A stretch of 64,000 nucleotides of DNA from Patagioenas fasciata (lineage: Eukaryota; Chordata; Aves; Columbiformes; Columbidae). Below, in pieces: positions 13,165 to 27,354 of this stretch. The notes under the pieces were generated by a model, which saw nothing but the letters and a program-made list of their open reading frames with translations, was not told the DNA's origin and ran no database searches. Position 1 is the stretch's first letter, and every line of letters starts with the position of its first letter. A program made the position numbers and the translations under genes. The stretch lies in NCBI RefSeq assembly GCF_037038585.1, contig NC_092525.1:29910367-29974366 (forward strand), given 5' to 3'.

Positions 13165-13332
13165 TAAAGAGCAACTACAGCTGTGGATGGGGATCAGGAG
13201 ACATGAGTTCTATTCCTGAATGTTGGAGAGCATGATCTTAGCATTAGCTTAGCCTTATTCAACTTTTGGCTCGTTATCTGAAAAATCTGAATAACGATTT
13301 TACACTCACATTTGGTAAGATACAAAGATAGA
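13165..13332 (+). mobile_element. MIR-like ancient SINE relic, plus orientation
   Basis: The segment GGGATCAGGAGACATGAGTT, then TCTATTCCTG, followed about 70 bp later by TTATCTGAAAAATCTGAATA, lines up by eye with the order of blocks in MIR/CORE-SINE consensus sequences as I remember them (the ...TCAGTTTCCTCATCTGTAAAATGGGGATAA... block). It is heavily diverged, as expected for an amniote-wide relic. The boundaries are approximate. Confidence 0.5.
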
Positions 13333-16300
13333 AGACAACAAATATGTTGTAGTGGTACTGTATTCTATAATCACTTTTTATTTTCATCATTCATCAGGAT
13401 CAAAAGGTGATCCACATGTTTAACAGCTGTAATTTTTTTTTAAATTTTTTTAAGCAGCTGGCAGTAGTGGTGACTGTCATTTGGTGGTGATTGCCCGTAG
13501 AGACCTGACAGGTCTGCAAAGTTTATGGGACTGGGCTGTCTGTCAGAGAAACTGATGATTTGCAGAGGTACAGTAGTAACTAAGGGGCGGTGTGTGACTT
13601 TGCCAGCCTGTATTTCAAGAGTTTATTTTGCATGGGACACAGAAAAAATCCACTTTCCTGGAAATCGATCAGCCTTTACTGACCTGAGTATTAAAGCATT
13701 AGAGGAGATCTGTTAAATGGGATACAAGGTATGACACAGGACTGTATGCAAGTCCTAGTTTGCTTCTCAGAGAGCTGTATCTGAGATGCTGATGCTCTGT
13801 GTGCCACTGATGTCTTGGTAGCACTTTCTCCTGAGCTCAAGAGCGGGCAGGAAGCCCGGGCTCAGCCCTCAGCCAGGACCTGGCCTGGCATGGCTGGCGG
13901 GGAGGCCAGCAGGGACAGCAGTGTGGGACCCAGCACAGCTAAAGCTCTGTGAAGGCTGGTAAGCACCTCAGCCCTGGAAGGAGACATAAGGCTGCTTGTT
14001 GAAAGTTAGAGCAGGGAGTAGTTATATACATGTTAGTCAGGTTCTATTTCACTCTCTTCAGAAAAAGCATGACTTTTTCATGAGTAGCCTGAAGGTTAGA
14101 AGTGAAAGAAAAGCTGGAGATCAGAGTGATTTACATTAGGGGAATGCTAAGAGTAGTTTCTCTCTTGAAACAAGCCAGAATAAGGTTTTCTGCGCTTCTT
14201 AGAGCTTACTCCCAAGCGTAGGCTCAGCTCTGCTAAGCAATGACCTTATGTCAGGAGATTTTATTTGGTAGATCTACTTTCTGTGCTTTTAGCCTTTCTA
14301 GCAATATTTAGCAGATTTTTTTTCACAACTTATTTCTAACCTTGGAGATAAATTATCTAAGCAGTCAAGTTGTACAGAAACTTTCAGAGGTAAGAAAACT
14401 GGGATCTTTATAGACTTCTTCTGGTGGTAAGCCCTGTACCTTTCAAAATGTCAGCTTTTCTCTACAGAACAGTCTTGTAAGCTACTGCTGTCAGCCTTTC
14501 TGAAAACCTCTTTCCTCTCCAATTCACAAATTATAGAAAAGATGTGCTTGGGTATTCTGTCATCTGTTACAGATACTTTCATTAGTCTAATTCAAAGAGA
14601 CAAACCTCTTTTTATATGTTGATTCTTGTGGATGGAGCTGGGAGTTTGGATCTGACTACCCAAGCTGGAGGAAAAAAATGTGAATTCTGTAAGACTCTGA
14701 AAGCTCAAAAACTAAATCTGCATGGCAGAAGCTGAGTGGTGCAAACTTCTGTTACGTGCTATTGCTGTCAAGAGCTTCTTCTAGTTCAAGGCATCATTGA
14801 CACAGTATCTTTTGTACTTGGTTTTCTGTATCAGATGTTGAATTTTTATGGTATGTTGCTGTACTTGTTTATTTATTGTTTTCCTGCTAGTACCTTTAAC
14901 ATTAAAGAAGTTCATGTAGGCATCAGATTTTGAGATGAATCTCCTCAAAGCCATGTAATATCAAAAGTTAGTTTCTCCAGCGATATAAACTCAGACAGCT
15001 ATTATGACAGACCATAAGTTTAGATTCTGAAGGCCAATTATTGTCCAAGAGTATTGTTCAATTTTCCTTTGACCTAAATTTTCCCTACCTTACTCATTGT
15101 TCTACAAAATCATATTTATTTCTGCCTTCTCGGAGATGTTTTAACTAATTTGTTGCTTAGTGAAGTATCTTCTTTCTAACATGTATGCTGAAAACAGCTG
15201 TCCAGGTAACAGCTCTGAGCTAACTGTAGCTCTCTCTCTTTAGACATGGCTGCTAGCTGCCAAAAATGCCTGCTGGACAGTCCTAACTACCCTAAATCTA
15301 TCTGTCTTGTACTTAATATCACCAGGTGCAAACTTTTACTAATCTTTCACACTTTTGCACTTTTAGGCTTAAGCATTTTCCTTCTAAAAGCATGAAGTGG
15401 TACTATTTAAACAATCTATTTTATCTTCTTTTGTTTGTTTGTTTTCTTTTTCTTCCCCCCTCCCCCTCCACTTGTGCATATGAATATACTAACTGGAATC
15501 TCTAGATAAGGTGTAATTCTTTCACCTGATATTAACTTTTAGAAATTACTAAACTTACCTTTTTTGAATGAAGGAATTAGAATATTACTAACTCTGGCAG
15601 TGGACAGATCCTTTAATATATGTACCAGACTTCCGTGTACTTCAGATACTTCACAGTTACAGTGATCAAATATCTATCTAAATTTTGTGAAAACTTTACC
15701 TTAATGTGCAAGGGACTTGTGACTCCTTAGCACAGAGCTCTCAGTTGTGCTTAACTCCACTGACTGGCTTTGCCCTCTTCTAGTTTTTGTTGGGGATATG
15801 TTTTGTAGCAATACAGCAATGGCTTTTTTATGCTTCTCAGGAGATCCTGGCTGACATTTGTCTCTGCCTTGGTTATGCACTATGCAGAGCCCTTTATGCT
15901 GTTTATTCTCTAGTGAATTGTGAGCTTTCTTATCGCTGAAAATCAAGATGACTCAGACAATTTACAGCTGATTCAACAGTAGGAGATCAATCTTAGTTTT
16001 TCCTTTATCCTTTGGGTTCTAAGGATTTATTTTTTGCTTAAGAAGGACATTATTTATAATCTCTCTCTTGTGTAATTTTCTCAGCCTACTGTTTTCTTCC
16101 CCCCCTTTTTCTTTCTTTCTATTTTTTTTTTTTGGTTTCTAGTGTCTAAGTGCCTTGTTGAGAGTCTTAAAAACTGGCCAGTAAAGCAGGTAGCATAGTA
16201 TGCAGAAACTAGTTGCATGTGAGTGGCTGAACTGAAGTTGTATGGATTTGTGTTGATACTGAAAAGCCAACAAGGAAGTCAGTAAAAAGGATTTCACATC

Positions 16301-19300
16301 TACCATCAAAATAGACAGCCTTCAAATTCACAACACATCAGTCAATCTTTATTTAAATTTATAACTAATTTATTTGTGTATTTATTCCCATTCAAAGACT
16401 TGCAATGCTCTTTAGGTATGGAGTATGGATGCCTGATAACTTTTTTCTTCAATGTGAAATTGAACAGCACATGAGCAGGGAAGTGCAGTATTAAAATGTC
16501 ATGCAGATTTGTTTCTAATTATACTGTTATATATTGTTGATCTGTTCTTCATGATCTAGCTCTTAAGGTTCTCCGTAGCCACTTGAAAGTAAAATGTAGG
16601 TCCCGAGAGGACTTACAGAAACTATAACAATTGTGATAGTAGTTCTACCACAGTAACAACAACAAAACTAACAATAATTTAAAAATATGTTCGGCTGTTT
16701 TTTTTTTTTTTTAATTATGTTGTAAGAAAATGAAAACCATTTTAAAGAAATGGACTGGTTTAAATATCACAGATAAATGCAAAAAACCCAAGACAGAATC
16801 AAATACACATAGTCTTTGATGGAAGTGAAGTTATACAGAGATTTATTAGGAAAATAAAAGAAAAGAAAACAAAACAAACAAAACACAAAAACCAAAACAA
16901 ACCATAACAAACTGTAGCTGAAAACTCTTCTGCATAGCTTTCAGTGACTTTGGCTGTCCTTGGCTTGCTTCTTGGTGGAAAGCTGTTCCTTCAATTACAA
17001 GTAACATTTTTGACTCATTTTGGCTCAGGGAAAAAAAAAAAAAAATCACTCACCTGTATATTTCTTGGAGCATCTGAATTGAGGGAGATGATTGTTATTT
17101 TCTAATCTTGCATCCCATTAACTACTCCTGATTTATGACTTCAGATACACATACAATCCTAACAGGCACAAAGTTTCTTTAGGGAAATACATGAGCTTTG
17201 AAGGAGGAAGTGAATTGCTTGGGCAGCCTTTGTCATTACGTGTTACAGAGAACATCTTACAGAGCAGTTGTCATGACTGACTGTCTTGTAATCCCATTCC
17301 AAAAACACACAAAAAAAAACCCCTATTGGTCCTTTTAAAATCTTGCTGAATTTGATATATCCATCATTTGACAAAGTGCATGGAAGGAAATGAATGTCTA
17401 GAAATTCTGTGAGTCTCTCATTCCAATAGATTCTTCTCTTCCTTTGTGAAAATAGAAAAGTTTACCTGCTCAGAACCTGAGCCATGTGAATGTTATTGCC
17501 ATATCCTGATTAGCTTACGTTTACTGCACTGTTCATTTAAGTAGCTTTTGGATAGAAATTACCTTACATGAAAAGAGATATTTCACAGTTATTTTCAGTT
17601 GCTTATTTCTGTAATTCACTTTAGTACGCTTTACAATGAAATTGTATGCACCACAATACATGCCTGTTCCGTTATTGCTGGACAGGGCTAGTGCACTGTT
17701 AGAAGCAGTCCCCAGGGAGCCCTGGCTATCTGTGTAGTATTGCAAGAACAGCAACACATTTTATTTTACAATGCCCTGTAAAATTAAACTTCCAACCATA
17801 TTTAACAGGATGATAAACATTCAGAGAGAAGACGATTTCAAAACTAATCATTCACTGAGAGCAATGCGACTGAGAAAGAACTGATGCTGATGAAAAGCAC
17901 TAATTGTGCTAATGAAACTTTTTAATGTCTTCTACTGACAAGGCAAGCATTTGAAAGCTGCTGCTTCTTTGGGATGGATAAAGCATAGTAGTTCAATAAA
18001 TGTTCTTCATTTGTAATGTAATCTTCCCCAGCAATTTCTGAGTTTAGCTCTCATAAACCAGTAACATCCTCTAATAGTAAGCAATTTCACTGTAGCAGGT
18101 AACTGTTTAAGGACTTACGTAATAGAGAATCAGATGCAAGCAAATGTCCTGCATCTAAGGGTTGTGTGAGTCACCCCAGGCAATGCAGAAACGAGCCACC
18201 TCCCCCTCTTTGTTCACCTTCACCTGCTAGTACTGAAAGCAATTGTAGTAGCCAAAACCATGAAGCAGGTACTGTTTCTCCTACCGTTGATATCGCCTGT
18301 TTTACTTACAAGAAATAGGTCAAAGCACGGGAAAGCAGGAAGAGGAGATGCCAAGGACAGCAGGATACAAGGGGGCTATAATCTGGGAGAAATTAATCCA
18401 TGAATGGATTTTTTTCTGGAATTGTCTTGAAGTCTGAAGAGGTTCCCTAAATTTTTGCTCTCCTCTCTGATGCAGCTACCTTTCCAGCCCTGACCATGAG
18501 AAATGCAGGGAGAAAAAACATCCTGGCATCCAGTGAATGCACTGTGGTTTCCCTTTCCTACTGGCTGTCCTAGAAGGGAGGGCATAATGAGTTCTGTACC
18601 TATTAGGTATGAACAAGGAGTTGAACTTTCTCTGTGGAATATTTTTAGTATGCTTAGGGAAATTTTTAGACAGTGGAAGTATTTTCTAAGAACTTGTATA
18701 GCATAACTATCCCAATTGATTTATAAGCTTTATTCCTCTGTATTTCTTTAAAACACCCACACGGGTGATATTTTTCTTGAAAACTGAAATGAAAAGATTA
18801 TCTAGAAGTATCTGTTCATTACATAAGTCTAGTAAGATACAGCTACTGGTGTTGGATTAAATTGCTGTGTATCAGAAGCAATGAAAATTTCTCCTTCCAA
18901 GATATCTTTGAGGAAGATAATATGACAAAAGCATCTCTGCATCCCTGTTTGCATCACCCTTGTTTCTGGAGTTGCCACTTGCAACATTATTGTAGGAGAG
19001 TTTAGATAACGAGTAGAGAGTGTGTGATTAAAACCTGTGTGGATTATATGCATTTTTTAGAGTCATACATAATACACCATGTGTGGTTTTCCTAAACTTA
19101 CTGTTGACTTTGGCTGTGCCAAGGTCAGCTGGGACAAATCTGATATTGTTCCCTTTTCTGTGGGATGCCTTTTTTTTTTTTCCTAACTGAAATTTTAGAT
19201 GTTTTTAATGGAATTAAACACTGGACATCAGGTTGCCTAATAAGTTAAATAATTTGCTTAAATCCAATTTGGATACTGTCCTAGTTACTATAGAAGCAGT

Positions 19301-19435
19301 ATTCAGCATGCTGGGTATTGGCATTGCTCTATGAAGCAAAGGTTAATGCCATAAAAATTATGTGTCCTAAGATGGTTGTATCTTTTTAGCAACTGCCCAC
19401 TCCATTTCCCAAAGGTTAATTTTTTGTGCTAGCCT

Positions 19436-19505
19436 AGTGAGAATCTGATTCTGCAGCCCTTATGTTCTGTACTCAGATCTCCTACTGATTTTAGTTTCTC
19501 TACAT
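19436..19505. mobile_element. Possible ancient LINE/SINE fragment
   Basis: GAATCTGATTCTGCAGCCCT followed by TACTCAGATCTCCTACTGAT resembles old amniote repeat ends (CTGATCCTGCA ... ACTCAAATCCC-type sequence). The family is not assigned and the match is weak. Confidence 0.22.
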
Positions 19506-22500
19506 CAACAGAATTCTTATGGAGGGGAAAGACCAAACCTCATGTCTGAGGCAGCTGTACTTCATGTTTACAATTTTACCACACAGATGTCAGTTCACAG
19601 TAAATGAGCCTTATAAGCTTCTAAGAATGATAGTTTCTGGGAATGTGAAGATTGTAAAAACTGCATAGTGCTTTAAAGCCATAAGAGTAAAGTCACCAGG
19701 TGGTCATAAGAGAAAAGATGCTGATCTTAGTTCTGGGAGGTATCAAATTAATCCTCTCCTGAAATGAATCTTGAAGACATTTTATAGCCCTTGATTCTGT
19801 CCCAGTGATACAGCCTTCTTACCTTCTGCCACCTGCCGGGCCAGTGAAGAGCACGGCTGTCTGGATACAACCAAGTTCTCTTCATGTTGTCCTGCGCTCA
19901 CACCAGCAACTGACTGCCTGCGTGAGCTGTTGAGCCTTTTAATCGTTTTGCTCTGGCAGGAGCCTACAGAATCACCTACCTACTGTATTTTCCCACAAGA
20001 AACCTGTAATTTCAACTTCTGACATTCTTGCTAACTTTGTAAATGTACCCTTACGCAAATCTCTTTCTCCTCTCTTTTGCTTTTTTAGTCAATTTTTCCC
20101 GCATGATCACTTGCCACTTCTTTCTTTTAGTACTGTAAGCTGTCTGGAGTTAAGCTGGCTAGCTGGATGGATAAGGCATTGAATGAGTAAGGATTTCCAA
20201 AAGCAGAGATCAAAGTAAAGACGTGTATTAACCAAGCAAACATATTTTTGTTACATAATGATTTGACAGTGTCCCCTATTATATCAGTGATATTCATATT
20301 CCAATCTAGTAAATTTCTTATCCTTTAGCCTAACAACTTGAAAACTTTGATTATTAATAATCCGTGGTACCAACGACAGCAAGTTGCCACAAAGGATCTT
20401 CAAAGGCTGGTTTATGTATTAGTTTATTATTACTCTTGCTCTTTACCTTTCCAGCTGCTCCTTGTAATTCAGGATTCACTTCTCAAAACAGCAAAGGCTG
20501 TTGCTATGTCTCTCAGAAGTGACTTTTCACTGTTTAAGTTATTTCCTTCCTTGCTGCCTTCCTGAGTCTCCTGCTAATGCTTGACAGGACGCTTTTTGCC
20601 TGGAAGGTGATTATGATGAGAAATTATGACCAAGTCAAAGGGGTATCTTCTCAGACTATTTTTTTGAAGGACCAATCCTGTAACAGGTTTTATGTAGAAG
20701 CTTATTGGAGCATATACATATGTGTGTATGTATAGGACTGTCCCTTTAGAAAGGGGAATATTAAGAGATATCTTTGTTACTACCAGTGTAGGTAAGTGGA
20801 TGGGTAGTTTCACTTTGTACCAATTCACCAATTTAGAGGAAATATGATTTTTAGATATGAATTACAATAATCAAGTGAATTGCAATAATTGCAGTGAATC
20901 ACCATTAGAATGGATTGTCATTGTTAAGACCAAAGACAGCAAATCTATGGGTCGCAGTAAATCAGAAGTAAGTAACAGAAACGTTTAGGTTTGAGAGGAC
21001 TCCTTGTGGTCCTGTAAACTACTCGTGTTCAGAGCAGGGATGACTTCGATTTTAGGTCAGGTTCCTCAGAGTGTTGTCAATGAAATTTTGAATGGAGATA
21101 TCTTGTTAGGAGGAAAGTATCTGAATAGCGATAAATCGAAATGGATGGTTCCTGCACTGATTGTTTTGTAGGAATCCAGTCATTCACAGAAATAAACTTA
21201 CCAACTTTGATGTGAGCAGGCTTAATGCCTTAAACAAAGCCTGTGTTTTTAGTTCTGCTCTGGGCTTAGCTGTGTAGCCAGAAGGGGCGGCATAGAGGTG
21301 ATGTTCTGCAGAAGGTGGAGGCTCCTTGGAGTGCAGAGGTGTCTATCCTGCAGCGGGCATGAACAATGTGGCTGTGTGAAACAAACTAGTGCAGGGCATT
21401 CCTGTGTCCTCGCTGCCCTCAGATGATGTCATTTGCAGCAGTATCACAGGGCTATGTGAATGCTTTATGTCTTTGTAGCTGATTACTGTTTGTCATTAGG
21501 CTGTAAGTTTTCCTCTTTCTTGAGTTTTCTTTCCCTGCATGCTCATGAACAAGCAACAAAAGAAGGGGCATTTTTCAGAAGAAGAATATGTGTGAAAACA
21601 TGAATGCAACATAAATGTCTTGTGTTGAATGGAAATGTGTGATACCCATGTTTCTTGTAGCCCTGTGGATTGTGAATGCTGAGGGCTACACCAGGGTACA
21701 GAAAACCCAGGTTCTGATAGCATTAGCACTGTGAATTGGACTTCAAATGTTTTTAGTATTTCAATTTTTAAAAATAATCTAAGAAACACATCAGGTCTGC
21801 TTCTTGCTTTCTTAGACAATTGCGTGATAGCAATGAATAGTGTCTGTAGTTCTGTTTGGTAAATTCTGTGAGCTTTCTTCTTTTCCTTTTTCTCCCTTGA
21901 AACACTGGCTAAAGGTATCCTGAACTTGCTCTTTCTATGCTTTTCATCTTACTTTTATGAACTAATGGATAATATCCAACTTCGGAATGGGATTTCAGGT
22001 GTAATGCTAATGAGAAATGTCTGGTATAATTTGTAAGAACATAAGTAGTTCTACTGCACAACCGTATGTGAGCTTATCCAGCAGAAACCACTACTGACAG
22101 TGTATTGGACTCCTGCCAGCATGAGCTGCATACATTAAACGATAACCAGAGCTGGAAGTATGCAGTGATTGTGGTGCATAATTTATTATATTAGCCTATT
22201 TGTCTTTCACTTTTGAGAAAAAGTTAGTAAGTGGGTTAATTTAATCCTATGTACAGACTTGTGTTTAAAAGTATCTTTGGAGTCTTGTATACCTTACCTG
22301 TTCATGATACAATTGCTAAGGGCCAAACTTGGTTGTGGGAAGAGAGAACTCTGCAAGTTTTACTATGCAGCTGGCCCGACTTGAGGAATCCTCAGTCTTG
22401 GAAGGAAGACCTCACAATTCCATGCAGACTCCATGCCAACGTGACAGTCTGGTTTCTTTTACACATTTTTGGATGGTTTTGCCTTTCCCTTCCTCAATAT

Positions 22501-24651
22501 CTCAGAATATTTTTTTCCCAGCCATGGAATTAGCAGAAGATAATGATGGCAAGTGTGTAGAGCTAAGCATTAATCACACTTCTGTTTAAGTGTTGAATTT
22601 AAAAACGAGAGGGTGAATTCGTCCAGGTAGAGGCCAGGCTATAAAATGTCGACCCTGCAAGCAGAAAGGGTGCAATTTTTCGTGCAAGTTTTCCTGCCAG
22701 TGAACGAGATCTCCTTCCATTTAAAACAGTTTAACTCCATCTCTCTGGTAGCTTCAGCTGTTGCTCACAGGTCTTTGAGGACTGTGTTTACAGTATGTAT
22801 AAAAGCACAGGGCACTGCCAGGGTCCTGTTCCTATAGGTGGCCAAGCTGTGGGTGAGAGAATAACTCAGCATGGAAAGGTGGCTGGGTAGGCTGGCTGTT
22901 TCCTTCCTTCATACTTACTTGTTTTCAAATTGATGGAAGTTTTATGCTGACAACATAGAGTCTCGGGGAGTGGGCAAACATTTACTTTAAGTGCATCCCC
23001 TTAAGGGCTGTACAGAATATTTAGCTGGTAAATTGTATTAATTAGTCTCACTATTTATAATAAAAAGGTACAAAAGAGAAGGAAAATTAAACCACAACAA
23101 ACTGCCAAATTCAAATGAGAGAAATTAATTCAATAGCATGTACGGGGAGTTTTAGGATTGGTCTGTAAAACCTTCAGGCATTGTACAAATGTCTGAACTA
23201 ATTTTGGATTATGTACAAAATCAGCTGTACAAACACATACAGTGTACTGCATAGAGCAGGTCTGCGTGATTACTTCTTTTTCCACTTGACTACTGCACCA
23301 TGAATAGGCTAGTGCACTGCTTATGTCAGCTACTCTTCAGTAACCTGCTACATCAACATTCTAAGGCATACCTCAGAAAGGTGTTTTCTGTCGTCAAAAG
23401 AAATTATAAAAATGATTATATTCTGGCTGAATGAGATGAGGAAGTTTACTCCAAAATCCTGAGGTTACTGATGTGATTTTTATGGAGCCAGTTATGCCAA
23501 AGATTGCCAAGTTTACAGTCAGCTTGTATAACATTGGAGTTATTGAAAATGTGTCTACCAGTGGAGATAACTTCATAGCTGTGACAATAATTTTATAAGT
23601 GGTAGGCTTTTTCCTAAGCTGTTCTTAGGTCAGATTAAATAGTCATTATTTGAGCTTTCAAATATCAGTGTTTAATTTAATTTCACATTGACAAAACCGT
23701 GTTCTGTGTTTTTTTATTTTGACAGTATAGTCATAGATATGCTACTACAAGCTTTAGTTCTCAAGATGTATAGGCCTGAGGTACACAGTGTCCCACTGGC
23801 ATCACAAGTTTCTGTTCTAACTTATAAGAACTTGAAGACAATAATAATTCTTAATTTGAAGACAGCAAGCAATTTTGAGAAGATTAATTATCTTATTGAT
23901 GTAAACACTGACTAGGCAACTAATGTGCTGTGACTGCTACTCATTATATCAAACTCAATCATTTCATTGTTTCCTTGTCCTCCTCCTCATTTGTTTAATC
24001 TCCATCTGCTCACTCTCTCATATACTTGCACTGCATTGCATGAAGTGCCCAAGCTTACTGGGGAAAATGTTGTCTTCTATGGAAACAGGGTCTAGCTCTA
24101 CATAATACTGCAATACAAATGCAATATTAATGCTTATACTTCTACTAATTTGACTTTTTTCTCCCTCTGTGACTCTTGGAAGGTACAATTCCTATTTTGG
24201 AGCCAATGCAGCTATGTGCAAGTGAAAGTTAAGAGTAAAATTGATGACCTGTCACTAGAGCCCTTTCAAAGAAGGGTACCAGTCTAACCTGGTCACCAAA
24301 GCTTGTTTCATTATTGTCGCAAGTGGTATCACCAGAGCCTGGTATTTCTTAGGATGGAATGAATGACATTTTCAGAGGGTGATTCATCCTGCCCTAATGT
24401 AGTAGAGCTTAGTCACCTACCGGAGTTGTCTCTCTCCATGAACTACTCACTAAGACCACATGAAAAGCTTAGATTTGGTGCCTAACTTTATTTGAGTCAT
24501 CCTGCAAGCGTTCTGGGCAAGCCCCCATTTTGGATTCTGTGCTGTGCTCCAAATGCTAGAAAATTATTTTTCTCTTGCATTATGATGGTCCTGCAAGCAT
24601 AAATTTTAGCAGTAAATGCCCCAGGCTTTAAGACTCAAATCACTGTATATC

Positions 24652-24677
24652 ATTAAACAATTTAATTAAACAATTTA
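24652..24677. repeat. 13-bp perfect tandem duplication
   Basis: ATTAAACAATTTA is present twice in direct succession (24652-24664 and 24665-24677). Confidence 0.92.
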
Positions 24678-26052
24678 AATCTCCTTTTAGTTATGTCTTA
24701 ACAATATCTGTTATTAAATCCAGAGGAAGAGACTCCTGTATATTGGCAGAGTAGACCTTGCTTCAAATATCTAAGTCTTACACTATGTTTTTCTAAAGCT
24801 TGTATGCAAGTAAGTCTCCCTCCTGGTGTTTGCCAAATTAGGGGCCTTTACCTAATTTCCTTCCTGGATAAAGCTAGAAGGTCTCTAAATATTTCAGTTC
24901 ATTCTGTCCCTTCCCTGCTGCTGTGCTGTCAACACAGCTCAAATATTCCCTTCAGAAAGGGCTGGTTTAGAGTAGCAGTGTGGAGACGTAACAGGGAAAC
25001 AGCCATGGGGTTGCCAGCTGCTGTCACTCTGATAAAGCATGAAAGAGGTAAACAGAAAGGTGAAGTGGGATGATTTGATATAAATTCTTATTTTTCTTCC
25101 CTTTGAGAAGGCTTTGCTGGGTTGGCTTTGTTTCTTTACTGCCTTTTGCCAAAGCCATGTTTTATAACTAGAAAATACTATAAAAAGTGGTGATGTAAAC
25201 ACATGAAAGGTTAGTGAATTTGGTTTGGAACTGGAAATACCTCCCTGTAATGAAGGGCATGATGTCAAAGTATTGAAAGCAGTGCAGCTATGGTTTTCCT
25301 TTGTCTGCTCTGCTCTACATTGTGTCTCTTGAGCTGATATTTCACTTAAAATTAGGCAGCAAGTGAAAAGAACAAGATAAATCTATGAGGACTATCAGGG
25401 AAACTCCTGCTCTGAGATCAGTGGCACTGTTCCCAAGAAAGTTAGTTTAACAACAATCTGTCTGTCACCCGAGTTTCAACTGACAATTTTACTAATAGCC
25501 TTCTGAAACAAAAATTGTTGATTCTGGGCTTTTCTCTGCCCGTCTGCTGTCATGGCTCATCACTGATGTAAATCAGCAGGGAATGCTATGATTGCAGAAT
25601 ACATTTAGCTGGCTCCATTAGTCACTGGGAATTGTGTTCTTGTGCTTCTACTTGTTTGATTCAATACATGTTTGTATATTCAACTGTGCAGCCAATAAAC
25701 ATTGTGTTCGTTGTAATAAGAAGTACAGCTCTGGTTTTACTCAACCAGGTAATTGCAGACTCATGAAGGCAAGCCACTGGTGTGCAGGCTATGCTTATAA
25801 AGAATGTCTGCAACACTGGCAATTTGTTTATGAGTCTTAACATAGAGCAATATTTTGAATTATTGTCTTTTTTTTTTTTTTGTAATGTTCTGAGCATCTT
25901 GTGGAGCTTGAACCTGCCTTACCTATACATTCCTAAGAATTTCTAACCTTTATTATTACACCAAATAGTAGTCTACATGGTGCAACAGTCAACTTATATG
26001 AAGAGAACAGTAGCAAGCATCAAGTGCATATAGGTTTTTCAATAGGTGCAAG

Positions 26053-26465
26053 TCACAGTATCACAGTATGTTTGGGATTGGAAGGGACCTCAAAAGATCA
26101 TCTAGGCCAATCCCCCTGCTGGAGCAGGAACGCCTAGGTGAGGTCGCACAGGAACATGTCCAGGTGGGCTTTGAATGTCTCCAGGGAAGGAGACTCCACA
26201 ACCTCCCTGGGCAGCCTGTTCCAGTGCTCTGTTACCCTCACTGAGAAGAAGTTTCTTCTCAAATTAAAGTGGAACCTCTTGTGTTCCAGCTTGATCCCAT
26301 TACCCCTTGTCCTATCATTGTTTACCACCAAGAAGAGCCTGGCTCCGTCCTCGTGGCACTCACCCTTTATATATTTATAAACATTAATAAGGTCACCCCT
26401 CAGTCTCCTCGAAACTAAAGAGACCCAGCTCCCTCAGCCTTTCTTCATAAGGGAGGTAGTCAGAC
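26053..26465 (-). mobile_element. CR1 LINE 3' fragment, minus orientation
   Basis: Read on the minus strand, this is the 3' end of a CR1 non-LTR retrotransposon: the end of ORF2, a short 3'UTR, and the family's 8-bp terminal repeat, seen on the + strand as two copies of TCACAGTA at 26053-26068. Diagnostic stretches on the + strand include GGGAAGGAGACTCCACAACC and the GGCAGCCTGTTCCAGTGC region. The element is 5'-truncated, as most CR1 copies are. It preserves an open frame of 65 codons at 26134-26331 and looks younger than the other CR1 pieces here. CR1 dominates bird and reptile genomes, which supports the host assignment. Confidence 0.92.
26134..26331 (-). pseudogene. CR1 ORF2 C-terminal remnant
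   Basis: The minus-strand frame of 65 codons carries the conserved C-terminal end of the CR1 reverse-transcriptase polyprotein, including [20 protein letters not shown] and the segment [12 protein letters not shown]. Nothing of the endonuclease or reverse-transcriptase catalytic core is present. The copy is a dead 5'-truncated remnant that happens not to have acquired a stop in this stretch. Confidence 0.88.
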
Positions 26466-27354
26466 AGATGCTAATCCATATTTTAATCTATCAGCTGCAA
26501 GTCTTTCATAGTTGTTCTAAGGAAAAAAAAATCTTCAAAATGGGAAAAGAAGAAGGGGCTGAGAAAGGATGACAGTGCCGGACCAGACCTTACCTGTCAA
26601 AAAATAAATACACAGTTCATAATTATTTTCAGAAACAGTCATAAGTTTACAGAGCTTTCAAAGAAGAAAAAAATTCACATTTTAATATACTTTCTGCTTT
26701 TTGGCATATGGTCATCAACTCTGTGGTAAAGCCCCTTGCTATTCAACAAGGTGACCTGACTACTTTTCTCACCTTTACTCTAAACTGGAGTTTGGAGAAA
26801 GGGAATAATTAGTTCTCTCGATTCCTCAGTGAAACATCATGTTGATAATCAATCAATTTGTCTCCATAGCACCATTTTTCAAGTTGAAAGCAGAACCTGA
26901 TATTTTCATGTTTTAGTTTTTTTCATCAGTGACCTGAGCTGACTCAGATCTCTCTGAACTGACTCTGAGTTGACTACTAATGAACTCCTCTTTGACTTAA
27001 GTCCCGTGTTCTCTGGTTTGTAGCTCTATTAAATGGCCAGCCCACCTGTAGTGTTTGAAACATGGTCACCAGATCAAGCCAAATAATACAAGTGAATATT
27101 GTATCTAATTCCAGCCTGTTGCATACCATGTTTTTAAGTGACTGGAAGCCACATATTAGAGCCTAAACAGTGTCACTGTTGTACAGTAAGAGGAAAGCAT
27201 AAAGACAGAGTCCTTCAATGTAATGGCTCTTAATAATTCCTTTGATAGACTTATGCTTCATTTGATGGCAGGCAGCATATACTTGCTAGCACGTGTGTAT
27301 CAGCACTCAGGCTAGAGTTGTATTCCTGTATTACCCGTGTTATTAATTTTGTTT
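26466..27354. other. Intergenic spacer between CR1 copies
   Basis: AT-rich sequence with no coding potential or repeat that I recognise. Confidence 0.6.

Larger units (their letters stand above)
13333..26052. other. Intergenic DNA, no gene seen
   Basis: Mostly AT-rich sequence. It includes a GC-rich patch at about 13835-13985, polypyrimidine tracts at 15425-15470 and 16092-16133, poly-T at 16698-16712, 19170-19181 and 25868-25881, poly-A at 17031-17045, and a 13-bp perfect tandem duplication at 24652-24677. Open frames are short and have no recognisable similarity. Confidence 0.7.
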
